Shown here: positions 1 to 8,505 of the stretch, piece after piece
Position numbering within the stretch: position 1 is the stretch's first letter
Layout: each line of letters opens with the position of its first letter
Source: Lentzea indica
Lineage (GTDB): Bacteria > Actinomycetota > Actinomycetes > Mycobacteriales > Pseudonocardiaceae
Reading direction: 5' to 3'
DNA: 38,306 bases
Assembly (NCBI RefSeq): GCF_012184385.1
Contig: NZ_VSRL01000065.1
Span: 1-38,306 of the forward strand
Notes under the pieces: model-generated
Seen by the model: only the letters and a program-made list of their open reading frames with translations
What the model was told of the DNA's origin: nothing
Database searches by the model: none
Translations under genes and position numbers: made by a program

Positions 1-896
1 CTGGTCACCGCGAGCAGCGTCGTGGCCGCCGCGGGCGGCCGGCCGGAACCGCCGAGGAACCGTGCCGCCGCGATGTCCCGCGCGGCTTGGGCGATCCCGG
101 TGTAGACGCCGAGCATGGTGATCGAACTGACCGTCTGACCGGCCAGCACCGCGTCGTTGTGGTCGCCGGCGGGCCGCAGGGACACCACGTTGGAGGCGTC
201 GACCGGGCACTGGTCGAACGCGACGTCGGCCGTTCCCGAGGCGCGCATCCCGAGCCCCTCCCAGTCGTCCAGGACGCTGAGGCCGGGTGTGTCGCGCGGC
301 AGCAGCACGACGCCCAGCATCGGCGGCTCGCCTTCGGCCTTCGTCTGGGCGTGCACGAAGAAGTGCGTGCCGATCGGCGCCATGCTGACCAGGGTCTTGC
401 ACCCCGACAGCGACCAGCGGCCGGAGTCGTCGCGGGTGAGCACGGTGACCCCGGTGGGGTGGTCCTTCACGGCGCCGCAGACCGCGGCCTTGCCGCCGGC
501 CATCGACCTGAGCAGTTGTTCGGCCAGCACCCTGACCGGTTCCCTGCCGTGCCGCCACTCCCAGGCGAGCGTGAGGCCACGGCAGAGCTGGACGTGCCAG
601 GCGAGCGCGGTCGAGGCGTCCGCCGTGGCGACGCTCGCCAGCGCCGCCGCCACGTCGTGCAGGTGGTCGACGCCCAGACCACCGAGCTCGGCCGGCACGG
701 TCGCGCCCATCAGGCCGTCCTTGCCGAACGCCTCGAACGTCTCCGTCGGGAAGAGCGAATGGCGGTCGTTGTCCTCGGCGCCCACCCGGATCTGCGGAAG
801 GTGATGGTCGACCAGGTCGAGCAGCACTCGACCTGGCGCCGTCAGCGGCGTGCGGAGGCCGGGGGCGCCGGTCGGCCGGGCGTGCTGTGTCGACAT
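1..896 (-). CDS. Acyl-CoA-dehydrogenase-fold flavoenzyme, probable aminosugar N-oxygenase (3' end outside window)
   Basis: The reading frame is open from the ATG at 896 to the window edge, giving about 298 residues without a stop. The N-terminal half has the helical ACAD layout: a FPTETFEAFGKDGLMGATVP stretch, ELGGLGV, then DASTALAWHVQLCRGLTLAWEW near residues 85-105. A mid-domain beta section (CGAVKDHPTGVTVLTRDD, GLGMRASGT) follows. The DASTALA...RGLTL...EW pattern is what I recall from nitrososugar synthases (KijD3, DnmZ, ORF36), which oxidise dTDP-amino-deoxysugars with FADH2 and O2. The gene lies 57 bp downstream of an NDP-hexose 2,3-dehydratase, which supports a sugar substrate. The fold is secure. 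The substrate is inferred from memory of the family plus context, and an ordinary acyl-CoA dehydrogenase remains possible. Confidence 0.72.
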   Translation of the reverse strand, partial: MSTQHARPTGAPGLRTPLTAPGRVLLDLVDHHLPQIRVGAEDNDRHSLFPTETFEAFGKDGLMGATVPAELGGLGVDHLHDVAAALASVATADASTALAWHVQLCRGLTLAWEWRHGREPVRVLAEQLLRSMAGGKAAVCGAVKDHPTGVTVLTRDDSGRWSLSGCKTLVSMAPIGTHFFVHAQTKAEGEPPMLGVVLLPRDTPGLSVLDDWEGLGMRASGTADVAFDQCPVDASNVVSLRPAGDHNDAVLAGQTVSSITMLGVYTGIAQAARDIAAARFLGGSGRPPAAATTLLAVT

Positions 897-953
897 CGCG
901 ATTCCTTCCGTGACGCGGCGTTCAGGTCGTGCCGGGTGACCGGGACGGCGCGG

Positions 954-2336
954 TCAGAGCCGCACCGCTCTCGTGTTGAGGACCGCCAGCAAGGTTCTGG
1001 CCTGCACGTTGACGTAGCGGCTGTGCCGTGCCAGCGAGGCGAGCTGACCGGGGGTGAGCCAGTGGTATCCGGGCGGCGGCCGCTCGGGTGCCTGCTCCTC
1101 GTCGGCGTCCACCAGGAGGTAGCGGCTCTCGGCACGCAGGAACCGGCCGCCTTCCTCGCAGTGCGTTGCCGCGTAACGGATCCGCCGGGGATCGGCGTTC
1201 AGGACCGTGTCCAGGAAGGGCGACCGTTCCCCGCTCAGCGGATCCGTGTGCTCGCGCGGATGGCACTGGACCGTCGGGCCGAGTTCGACGACGTCGGCCA
1301 GGCCGCCCTCGGCCCGTGCGGCGACCAGCACGTGCGGCACCCCGCCGAACGAGCGGACGAGGAACGCGTGCGTGCCGGGACCCACCGGTTCGAGCAGCGG
1401 CTGACGCCACGCGGACACCTCCCGGTTGCCCGCCTCCACCGCGACCGCGACCACCCGGAAGTGCCTGCGGTGGACGTGCGCCAACGACATGTCGTCGCGT
1501 TCCCACTCCGCGAGGCGGGTCAGCGGCAGGAGCCGGGGCCGCAGCCGGCGCCGCGAGCGTTCGGTGGTCAGCCAGGACAGCAGGTCCGTGTCGGAGTGCA
1601 GCGCGCCAGCCTCCGCGTAGGTGGTCGGCGCTGTGGACAGCACCGTGCGCGCGTCCATGTTGACGACGTTGTCCAGGCGCAGGAGCTCACCGATCTGGCC
1701 CAGGGTCAGCCAGCGGAAGTCGTCGTCCTGCGGGACCTCGTCGAACGTCTCGACGATCATGTTGCGGTTCGACTTCTGGAAGAACCAGGAGCCGTGCTCG
1801 GACTGCAGCGCGTCGGCGAGCACCCGGTGGCGTCCTGGGCGGATGAAGTAGTCGAGGTACTTGACCCTGCTGCCCCCGTGTATCCGGGTGTAGTTGCTGT
1901 GCGTGGCCTGCACGGTCGGCGACAGCTGGAGCAGGTTCGTGTTGCCCGGCTCCATCTTCGCCTGCATCAGGAAGTGGAGCACCCCGTCGAACTCCTTGGC
2001 GAGGATGCCGAGGATCCCGATCTCGGGCTGCACGATGATCGGCTGCTGCCAGGTCCGTGACGGGTCGTCGTCGGGAACGACTTGCAGGCCCTCGATGCTG
2101 AAGTACCGGCCGGTCCGGTGCGCGAGGTTTCCGGTGGCGGGGTCGAACGCCCAGCCGTCGAGTTCCGAGAACGGGATCGGCCGGACCCGGAACCGGTGGG
2201 CCGCACGGCGTTCGGCGAACCACGCCGGCAGATCCGCGGTGCGCATCGAGACTCCCGCCGTGGTGGCGGCGGAGCGGGCGAAGCGGTGGGGAAGCTCGGT
2301 GTCCTCGCGTGTCTCCAGCACGGTCTCGATGGCCAT
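954..2336 (-). CDS. NDP-hexose 2,3-dehydratase
   Basis: 460 residues, the usual length of TylX3/SpnO/EvaA-type enzymes. These remove water from an NDP-4-keto-6-deoxyhexose at C2-C3, the first step towards 2-deoxysugars. The internal two-fold repeat typical of the family is visible. Each half ends in a similar segment (FRWLTLGQIGELLRLDNVVN with MDARTVLS near residue 225, and YHWLTPGQLASLARHSRYVN with VQARTLLAVL at the C-terminus), and each half carries a conserved sugar-binding section (PEIGILGILAKEFDGVLHFL, LQLSPTVQATHSNY; ELGPTVQC). The ATG at 2336 is chosen because GAGAGAGG lies about 8 nt upstream; an in-frame ATG 14 codons earlier lacks this. It probably shares a transcript with the ACAD-like gene that follows. 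No other deoxysugar genes are in view, so the rest should lie left of the window. Confidence 0.9.
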   Translation of the reverse strand: MAIETVLETREDTELPHRFARSAATTAGVSMRTADLPAWFAERRAAHRFRVRPIPFSELDGWAFDPATGNLAHRTGRYFSIEGLQVVPDDDPSRTWQQPIIVQPEIGILGILAKEFDGVLHFLMQAKMEPGNTNLLQLSPTVQATHSNYTRIHGGSRVKYLDYFIRPGRHRVLADALQSEHGSWFFQKSNRNMIVETFDEVPQDDDFRWLTLGQIGELLRLDNVVNMDARTVLSTAPTTYAEAGALHSDTDLLSWLTTERSRRRLRPRLLPLTRLAEWERDDMSLAHVHRRHFRVVAVAVEAGNREVSAWRQPLLEPVGPGTHAFLVRSFGGVPHVLVAARAEGGLADVVELGPTVQCHPREHTDPLSGERSPFLDTVLNADPRRIRYAATHCEEGGRFLRAESRYLLVDADEEQAPERPPPGYHWLTPGQLASLARHSRYVNVQARTLLAVLNTRAVRL

Positions 2337-2797
2337 CTGAACGACCTCTCTCTTGTCCCACCTGGCGCGACGGCCCAATGGACGTTGTCGCGGTCGGATG
2401 CGTCGGTGAGCTCAGCCTGCGGCACGTGCCCACGATCGCTCCACTTCGTACTTGCTGTCCGTTCGCCCCGTCCGCGTTCACGGTGGTTTCGGCTGAGGAT
2501 GGCAAGTGCGGCACCGCATGCGTCCATTCTCGGGGGACCGGCGGGACGGGGAGCCACTCTCAGAATGCCCGTTTGTCCGTGAGTCGAAAGGATGACGGCG
2601 CGGGTGGTGGAGTGGTAGACCGGTCAGGGCGTGCCATTCAGTCCACAATGGATTGCCGGACGGGTGCCGCTCGTTGCGGGAAGAGCGCAGTTTGGAAGAA
2701 ATCCGGAGGATGCGGCGCCGTTACGGTCATTGTCATGTGTGCACCGACTGAGCGGATCCCCGGCCTCGACCACCCGGTCGCGGGAGTCTGAGCCGTC
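2337..2797. promoter_or_regulatory. Divergent intergenic region, 2,3-dehydratase / merR
   Basis: 461 bp between the leftward 2,3-dehydratase and the rightward MerR gene. It must hold the promoters of both. It contains a short inverted repeat, CCATT-N8-AATGG, around 2636-2653. I could not assign a convincing -10/-35 pair or a MerR-type operator by eye, and see no protein-like reading frame. Confidence 0.4.
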
Positions 2798-3355
2798 ATG
2801 CGGATGCAGGACCTCAGCCGCGCCTCCGGACTGCCGGTGCCGACCGTGAAGTACTACCTCCGCGAAGGTCTGCTCGCTCCCGGCGAGCGGACCGGCCCGA
2901 ACCAGGCGCGGTACGGGGCAGAACACCTGCGGCGCCTCAGGTTGGTGCGCGCGTTGCTCGAACTGGGAGGCCTGTCCCTCGCGCAGGTCCGCGCGGTTCT
3001 CCGCGAGAGCCGGGTCCTGCCGCCACCGCCGTCGAGCGTGCCCGTCTCCGAGGCGGACCGCCGCTGGGCCCTGGACAGGATCGAGGTCCTCGCCCGCGCC
3101 CGCCGTTGGGAGGTCGCGGACGACGGACCAGCCGTCACCGCGCTCGTCGAAGTCCTCTGCACCCTCCGGGAGCTGTGTTCGGACGCGTTGCTGGAGCGCG
3201 TGGACGACTATGCGGACCTCGCCGACGCGATCACCGACTTCGACCGGGCGGGCCGTCACGACGCCGTCAGCGCGATTCTGGGCGATGCGCTGCTCGTGGC
3301 GTTGCGGCGGCTGGCCAGGGAATCCGCCGACGCTCCGGTGCCCGGTGACAGATGA
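2798..3355 (+). CDS. MerR-family transcriptional regulator
   Basis: 185 residues. The N-terminus is a MerR winged helix-turn-helix: MQDLSRASGLPVPTVKYYLR (helix-turn-helix, residues 3-22), then EGLLAPGERTGPNQARYGAE and HLRRLRLVRALLELGGLSL with AQVRAVL (the second HTH and wing, to residue 70). The C-terminal half is helical and charged, with no cysteine pattern for metal sensing, so the signal is probably organic or unknown. It is divergent from the 2,3-dehydratase and lies 19 bp before a membrane-protein gene. Control of this small locus, and perhaps the sugar genes, is plausible. The class is clear; the targets are inferred. Confidence 0.88.
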   Translation: MRMQDLSRASGLPVPTVKYYLREGLLAPGERTGPNQARYGAEHLRRLRLVRALLELGGLSLAQVRAVLRESRVLPPPPSSVPVSEADRRWALDRIEVLARARRWEVADDGPAVTALVEVLCTLRELCSDALLERVDDYADLADAITDFDRAGRHDAVSAILGDALLVALRRLARESADAPVPGDR

Positions 3356-3374
3356 TCTCACTGAGGAGTGCTCG

Positions 3375-3935
3375 ATGACGACTGATCTGCCGCAGGCCCG
3401 CCAACAGGGCTTGATGCGCACGCTCAACACCGTCGGCCACAAAGCCGCGGTCAACGTGTTCATGGTGGTCGTTCTGGCGCACTGGGCGGAACACCTGACC
3501 CAGGCCGTCCAGATCTACGTCCTGAACTGGCCCCGGCCGGAAGCGGGCGGTGTGCTCGGTCTGTGGATCCCGTGGCTCGTGACCTCGGAGTGGCTGCACT
3601 ACGGCTACGCGATCGTGATGCTCGTCGGGTTCTGGGTGCTGCGGCACGGTTTCACCGGCCGCGCGCGCACGTGGTGGACCGTGGCGCTGGGCATCCAGAT
3701 CTGGCACCACTTCGAACACCTGCTCCTGCTGCTGCAGGCGGTCACCGGCGCCAACCTGCTCGACAAGAAGGTGCCGACCAGCATCGCGCAGCTGATGTTC
3801 CCCAGGGTGGAGCTCCACCTCTTCTACAACGCCATCGTGTTCGTGCCCATGGTGGTGGCCATGGTCTACCACCTCCGCCCGACCGTGGAGGAACGCGCGC
3901 GCATGCTGTGTTCGTGCGCCCTGGAGAGGGTGTGA
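3375..3935 (+). CDS. Histidine-rich polytopic membrane protein, function unknown
   Basis: 186 residues from the ATG at 3375, which has CTGAGGAG just upstream. Longer in-frame upstream starts would overlap merR and are not needed. About four hydrophobic segments are visible: VNVFMVVVLAHWAEHLTQ, WLHYGYAIVMLVGFWVLRH, TWWTVALGIQIWHHFEHLLL and LFYNAIVFVPMVVAMVYHL. Histidines sit at the membrane edges in repeated motifs (HWAEH, HYGY, WHHFEH, ELH). This resembles metal-binding membrane oxidases or desaturases, but I recognise no family and assign no reaction. Its stop overlaps the next start by one base (TGATG), so the two products are probably co-translated and may act together. Confidence 0.75.
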   Translation: MTTDLPQARQQGLMRTLNTVGHKAAVNVFMVVVLAHWAEHLTQAVQIYVLNWPRPEAGGVLGLWIPWLVTSEWLHYGYAIVMLVGFWVLRHGFTGRARTWWTVALGIQIWHHFEHLLLLLQAVTGANLLDKKVPTSIAQLMFPRVELHLFYNAIVFVPMVVAMVYHLRPTVEERARMLCSCALERV

Positions 3936-4525
3936 TGGGCCCGCTGCTCGCTCAGGGGCACGACCACACCCTCACCGTCCCGATCACCATCGGTCCCATG
4001 GTGCTCAGGGTCGCGCTCATGGCCGCGATCCCCGCCGTGGCGGCGTTCGCCGTGCTGCGGCCGTTCGTCCCGGCGCCGAGCAGGCGGTCGAGGGCGGTGG
4101 TGACCGCGACATCGGCGTTGGCGGCGATCCTCTTGCTCATGGTCGCCGGCGCCATCGACATTCCGGGGCAAGCGGTGGTGCTCCTCCTCGCCGCGCTGGC
4201 CTGCCCGTTGGTAGCGGTGTTCGGCAGGCACGTCGACCGGTTCCGCACCCTGGTGAGCCGGACCGGCCCCTGGGTCCTGCTGACGGCAACCGCTCTCGCT
4301 GTCGTCAAGCTGGTGCACGGCCGGCTGGCCGACGGCCCGCCGGAGAAGTTCGCGGTGGTGCTGTACACGGGCGCGCTGCTGGCGCTCCTCGGGCTGTCCT
4401 GGTCAGCCGTCTGCCGGCCGAGGGGCAGGCCGATGAAGACGCTTGTGCACGGCACGGCGGCGGTGTCGGCGTTGATCGCGCTGGTGGGCACGACCCAGGC
4501 GACTTTGTCGCGACTGCCGGACTGA
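3935..4525 (+). CDS. Small integral membrane protein (possible DUF6239-type natural-product-locus protein)
   Basis: 196 residues from the ATG at 3935, which overlaps the TGA of the upstream gene. The short N-terminus QGHDHTLTVPITIGPMVLRV leads into about six hydrophobic helices (VALMAAIPAVAAFAVL, SALAAILLLMVAGAI, AVVLLLAALACPLVAVFG, WVLLTATALAVVKLV, VVLYTGALLALLGLSW, LVHGTAAVSALIALVG). There is no signal peptide separate from the first helix. The layout recalls a DUF annotated as a natural-product-biosynthesis membrane protein in actinomycetes, but that is memory and not proof. The start position and coupling to the histidine-rich membrane protein are the strongest functional clues. Confidence 0.7.
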   Translation: MGPLLAQGHDHTLTVPITIGPMVLRVALMAAIPAVAAFAVLRPFVPAPSRRSRAVVTATSALAAILLLMVAGAIDIPGQAVVLLLAALACPLVAVFGRHVDRFRTLVSRTGPWVLLTATALAVVKLVHGRLADGPPEKFAVVLYTGALLALLGLSWSAVCRPRGRPMKTLVHGTAAVSALIALVGTTQATLSRLPD

Positions 4526-4582
4526 ACCTGTTCCTGAGTCCTGTCTGCTTGCTTTCAACTCGGTGAACGCCTACCTGGAGGA

Positions 4583-4882
4583 GTGGCTGGGACCGCTGTG
4601 GCAGATGCCGGGCGCGACCACGCCTGCCTCGCCGCCGGTGAGGGCTGGACAGCCGAGGAGGCGCTGGCTACCGGCCTCTGCTGCGCGATCCGGCACGCCG
4701 ACGACCCGGTGCAAAGCCTGGTGCGGGCAGCCCGAACCAGCGGCGACTCCGATTCGGTCGCCGCGCTGGCCGGAGCGTTCGCAGGCGCCGCACACGGTCT
4801 GGCCGCGTGGCCCGCGGACTGGATCGCACGCATCGAGTACGCAGACCAGCTGGCCGCACTTTCTTCTACCGCAACGGCATGA
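4583..4882 (+). pseudogene. C-terminal remnant of an ADP-ribosylglycohydrolase (DraG family)
   Basis: The frame reads GEGWTAEEALATGLCCAIRH, then RTSGDSDSVAALAGAFAGAA and WPADWIARIEYADQLAALS. This is the C-terminal signature of ADP-ribosylglycohydrolases: a GDSD metal-binding motif followed by a GA(L/F)AGA helix and a W...RIE...L tail. A full enzyme needs about 300 residues, and only about 95 remain. The sequence before 4583 does not supply the rest, so the gene lost its N-terminal two thirds. The metal ligands of the N-terminal half are absent, so activity is not expected. Confidence 0.65.
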
Positions 4883-4956
4883 ACCCAAGTCCCTTGTGGA
4901 CTGTCGAGCCAGCGCTCCCTCTCGTCGGCTTCGTGCTTTCGATGTCCGGGCTGTGC

Positions 4957-5397
4957 CTACTCGTCGGGTTGGATGATCATCAGTCGGAACGTCGTCGACG
5001 GCGACTCGCGTCCGCAGGTCTGCAACATGTGCCAGGCCAGGTTGCCGGGGCCGTTGTCGGCTTGGGGAAGTCGTTGCCTGCTGATCCCGAGGATGCCGTC
5101 CGGGCTTTCGTCGAGAATCTCCGGCGTGCCGACGAGCACCGCAATGCCGAACGCCAGCACGTCGGCGCGCAGGTCGTCGTCCAGGTCGTCGGTGAGTCCG
5201 ATCTTGCATTGTGGCTCGCCGTCTTCGTCGAAACCGAGGCCGACGAGGCCCGCGAGTCCCACGCTGTGGGCCGCGGGCACCTCGAACACTCGGATGCCGG
5301 TGCCCATGGCCAGTGCCATCAGTCTGGCTGTCGGCGTGGTGAGCAGGGGGTCGTTGATCGAAGCTTCGGCTGCGGGGTCGTTGGCGCGCTCGCACAT
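4957..5397 (-). CDS. Hypothetical protein
   Basis: 146 residues starting MCERANDPAAEASINDP. Composition is globular and acidic (GFDEDGEP, TDDLDDDLRADVL), with no membrane segment or signal peptide. I do not recognise a family. Codon use is compatible with a real gene: strong G/C at third positions and no rare leucine TTA. It stands alone between the ADP-ribosylglycohydrolase remnant and the antiporter. It could be a small orphan gene or the end of a decayed larger one. Confidence 0.45.
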   Translation of the reverse strand: MCERANDPAAEASINDPLLTTPTARLMALAMGTGIRVFEVPAAHSVGLAGLVGLGFDEDGEPQCKIGLTDDLDDDLRADVLAFGIAVLVGTPEILDESPDGILGISRQRLPQADNGPGNLAWHMLQTCGRESPSTTFRLMIIQPDE

Positions 5398-5601
5398 AGT
5401 GCGTCAGATCGTATTGCCGAAAGCGCCCAGCCGCGCATGTGAGCCGGTTTGCCCAGCTCACAGTGTCCGGTCAGCCGTGTCGTACGCAGTGCCAGGTGGT
5501 GTCGGACATCGAGTCGCCGTAGTGGAGCCGGCAGGAGCGTGCCGCGGTTCAGCGGGGAGAAGAACGTTCTCGCAGATCAAGGCCGCGCTCAGCGTCCTCG
5601 C
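5398..5601. other. Intergenic stretch without a recognisable gene
   Basis: Short region between the hypothetical gene and the end of the antiporter. No clear terminator or protein-like frame was seen on either strand. Confidence 0.4.
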
Positions 5602-6897
5602 CTAGGCTGGAGCCTTCTCCCGTTCCTGAGGCAGGAACATCATCTGCTGCTCGACTCGGCTGGGCAATGCCCACCGGTAGAGCGGTACGGCGGCGGCGGT
5701 GGTGATCACCGCGACCAGTACGAGCATCGAGAACACCTCCTGAGTGATCATCTTCTGGGCCAGGCCGATGTTGATGAAGATGAGGATCATCAGGCCGCGG
5801 GCGTTCATGAGGCCGCCTACGGCGAACGACTCGCGCCACCCGAATCCGGTCGCGCGCATGGACAGCGCGCAGCCGAAGTACTTGCCCGCGAACCCGGCTA
5901 CCAGGATGAGAGCGAACGGGAGCAGCATGGCGGCGCTGCCGAAGCCGTTCAGTTGGGTGTTGAGGCCGGACAGCGTGAAGAAGATGGGCAGCAGCAGCAC
6001 GCAGACCACCTCCATCATCTTGCCGTGCAACGCCTCACGGAACGCCTTGTTGCGCGGCATCGCCAGGCCGGCGATGAACCCGCCGAACACCGAGTAGATC
6101 CCGATGTAGTCGGTGCAGAAGCCGGCGAGCAACACGACACCGACGACGATGTACATGTGGTCGAAGCCGAACTTGCCGTTCCGCTCGACCTGGTCGCCCA
6201 GGGGACGCAGCAACCGTCGTACCCCGAAGAGCATGACTGCGACGAACGCGACGGACAGCCCGATGGTGACCATCGCGCTACCGATGCCGGCGTTGGCATG
6301 CAGCGCGGACAGAACGGCGAGGAGGCACCACGCGGCAGCGTCGTCGATCGACGCGGCGAACAGGGTGAGACGGCCGATTCTGGAGTTCTGCAGTCCGCGT
6401 TCGTACAGGATCCGGGCGAGCATCGGGAACGCGGTGATCGACAACGCGCCGCCCACGAACAGCGCGAACTGGAACACGCTCACGGCCGGCAGGGACAGCT
6501 TGTCGTGCAGCAGCACGCCGACGCCGGCGCCGAGCAGCAACGACGGCAGGATTCCGGAGATGGCGAGTACCGCGGCCTTGCCGCCCTCACCCTTCTCCTT
6601 CGATCCGTGGTCGAGCCCGGCGCCGACGAGGAACATGAACATCGTCAGGCCGATCGTGCTCAGCACGTACAGGACGGGTTTGACTTCGGCGGGGAACAGC
6701 GACTGCTGCACGCCGGGAAACAAGGCTCCGAGAAAGGTGGGGCCGAGCAACACGCCGGCCACCATCTCGCCGAGCACCCTGGGCTGGCCGATCATCAGTG
6801 CGAGCCTGCCGCACCCCCACGAGGTGACCAGGATCGCCACGATTGCGGGTAAGACCTTCAACACCAGCAACAGATTCGGATCAGTGTGTTCCAGCAA
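5602..6897 (-). CDS. Cation:proton antiporter (CPA2 / NhaP-Kef type)
   Basis: 431 residues with about 12 hydrophobic segments. CPA2 hallmarks are IGQPRVLGEMVAGVLLGPTF near residue 38, the pore motif LFAASIDDAAAWCLLAV with its double aspartate near residue 180, and FGGFIAGLAMPRN in the second half. It exchanges H+ for Na+ or K+ across the cytoplasmic membrane. The start is a TTG at 6897 behind GGGGGAAG; no upstream ATG fits. It follows the amino-acid permease after 188 bp on the same strand and may be the last gene of the leftward operon. In some antibiotic clusters such antiporters accompany export, but housekeeping ion balance is equally possible. Confidence 0.9.
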   Translation of the reverse strand: MLEHTDPNLLLVLKVLPAIVAILVTSWGCGRLALMIGQPRVLGEMVAGVLLGPTFLGALFPGVQQSLFPAEVKPVLYVLSTIGLTMFMFLVGAGLDHGSKEKGEGGKAAVLAISGILPSLLLGAGVGVLLHDKLSLPAVSVFQFALFVGGALSITAFPMLARILYERGLQNSRIGRLTLFAASIDDAAAWCLLAVLSALHANAGIGSAMVTIGLSVAFVAVMLFGVRRLLRPLGDQVERNGKFGFDHMYIVVGVVLLAGFCTDYIGIYSVFGGFIAGLAMPRNKAFREALHGKMMEVVCVLLLPIFFTLSGLNTQLNGFGSAAMLLPFALILVAGFAGKYFGCALSMRATGFGWRESFAVGGLMNARGLMILIFINIGLAQKMITQEVFSMLVLVAVITTAAAVPLYRWALPSRVEQQMMFLPQEREKAPA

Positions 6898-7085
6898 AGC
6901 TTCCCCCTGTGGTGGTTACCCGCGGCAGTGGATCCGCAGTTCTCTTGGCCGGCGCGCGTGCCCGTTCACCACCGAGATGATCATCACGACGAAGAGTCGC
7001 AGCGCGACGTGGACTCCCTTTGCGTTTCAGCATCAATCCCTCCAGCGCAGAGGGCCGGCGTCCGGTCGGTCGGGCTCGACGGCGG

Positions 7086-8483
7086 TCAGCGGTTGGCCTC
7101 CGCCAGTTGCCATGCCCGTCGACGGGCCCTGACCAGCGGCCAGCAGAGGCACAACAACGCGGTGAACACCGAACCCACCTTCCAGGCGGCACCGAACTCC
7201 GCGGTGAACGCCGTGGTGATCAGTACCGACACCACGAAGGCCGCAGCCAGTGCGGTGGTGACCGGCGCCCCAGGCAGACGGAATGGCGCCGGGTCGAGCC
7301 CTTCAGCGGTGCGGCGCCGGCGAAACGCCCAGTGCCCGGCGAACACCAGCAACCAGGTGATCATGCCGCTGAACAAACCGATGCCCAGCATGAGCGGGAA
7401 GACATCTCCGGGAGAGAGCGCAGCCGCGAGTGCTGCGACGGCGAGGCCGATGGTGGAGACGAGCACCGCACCGACTGGGCTGCCGTGGGACGACGTGGCG
7501 GCCAGGCGGCCGGGAGCGAGGCCGTCCAGGGCCAGCGAGTGGACGGTGCGGGAGGCGAGGTAGAGGGTGGTGTTCGCGGCGGACAGGGCTGCGGTCAGCA
7601 CGACGAGGTTCATGATCCCCGCAGCCGCGGGAATGCCGGCTACCTCGAACAAGAGTACGAACGGGCTCTTGGTGATGCCCCCGCCCTCGCTGGCTCTCGT
7701 CCACGGCACGATTGCGACGATGATTCCGGTCGCCAGCACGTAGAACAGCACGAGGCGCAGCACGACCCGCCGCGTGGCGCGTGGGATGTCGCGGTCGGGC
7801 TGCCGGGACTCCGCCGCTGTCATTGCGACCGCCTCGACTCCGCCGTAGCTCAGCGTGGCAATGGTGACTGCCAACCAGAGACCGCTGAGCCCGTTCGGCG
7901 CGAACCCACCGTGGTCGGTCCACGCCGACAACCCCACCGCATCCCGTCCAGGCAGCCCGACCGCGACGTACGCCGCACCGAGAACCACGAACATGACGAG
8001 TGCGAACACCTTGACCGCCGAGAACCAGTACTCGACTTCACCGAACAGCTTCACCGCGGCGAGGTTCACGACCACGACCACGACGGCGAAGAACGACACG
8101 GCTGCCCACAGCGGCACCTGCGGCCACCAGAACCTGACGTACAGGCCGGCGGCGACCACCTCGCCGCCCACTGTGACGACCTGGGCGGCCCAGTAGGACC
8201 ACCGCTGGAGGTAGCCGGCGAACGGACCGAGGTACCTGTTCGTCACCGCGCCGAAGCCACCCGCATGAGGGTGTACCACCACCATCTCGGCCAGGGCGTA
8301 CGCCAGAGCCACCGCGACCAGCGCGGCAGCCAGGTACACCAGCACCACAGCCGGCCCCGCCTTGGTGATCGCAAGACTTGATCCGAGGAACAACCCGGTT
8401 CCGATCGCGCCACCGAGTGAGATCATCCCGATTTGTCGACTGGACAGCTGCCTGCGCAGCCCCCCGTTCTTCTCGCCTCTCAT
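7086..8483 (-). CDS. Amino-acid permease (APC superfamily)
   Basis: 465 residues with 12 predicted membrane segments. The N-terminus has the APC signature SSRQIGMISLGGAIGTGLFL near residues 14-33, and TLSYGGVEAVAMTAAESRQP near 220-240 is the conserved TM6 to loop-6 region of amino-acid transporters. The family moves amino acids by proton symport or exchange. It lies 22 bp after the MFS gene, inside the leftward transcript that starts with the FemAB-like and ATP-grasp genes. Inferred role: supply of an amino-acid building block, or movement of a small amino-acid-like product. Substrate unknown. Confidence 0.9.
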   Translation of the reverse strand: MRGEKNGGLRRQLSSRQIGMISLGGAIGTGLFLGSSLAITKAGPAVVLVYLAAALVAVALAYALAEMVVVHPHAGGFGAVTNRYLGPFAGYLQRWSYWAAQVVTVGGEVVAAGLYVRFWWPQVPLWAAVSFFAVVVVVVNLAAVKLFGEVEYWFSAVKVFALVMFVVLGAAYVAVGLPGRDAVGLSAWTDHGGFAPNGLSGLWLAVTIATLSYGGVEAVAMTAAESRQPDRDIPRATRRVVLRLVLFYVLATGIIVAIVPWTRASEGGGITKSPFVLLFEVAGIPAAAGIMNLVVLTAALSAANTTLYLASRTVHSLALDGLAPGRLAATSSHGSPVGAVLVSTIGLAVAALAAALSPGDVFPLMLGIGLFSGMITWLLVFAGHWAFRRRRTAEGLDPAPFRLPGAPVTTALAAAFVVSVLITTAFTAEFGAAWKVGSVFTALLCLCWPLVRARRRAWQLAEANR

Positions 8484-8505
8484 TGCCGGCCCCCCAGCTG
8501 GTCGA

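Noticed and set aside
87-2060. Long rightward open frames opposite the left sugar genes
   Set aside because: Arg/His/Gly/Val-rich shadow translations caused by high GC; the leftward frames contain clear enzyme motifs.
5449-6852. 467-codon rightward frame across the antiporter
   Set aside because: Composition (Gln/His/Glu/Arg-rich) is that of an antisense shadow; the other strand encodes a full CPA2 antiporter.
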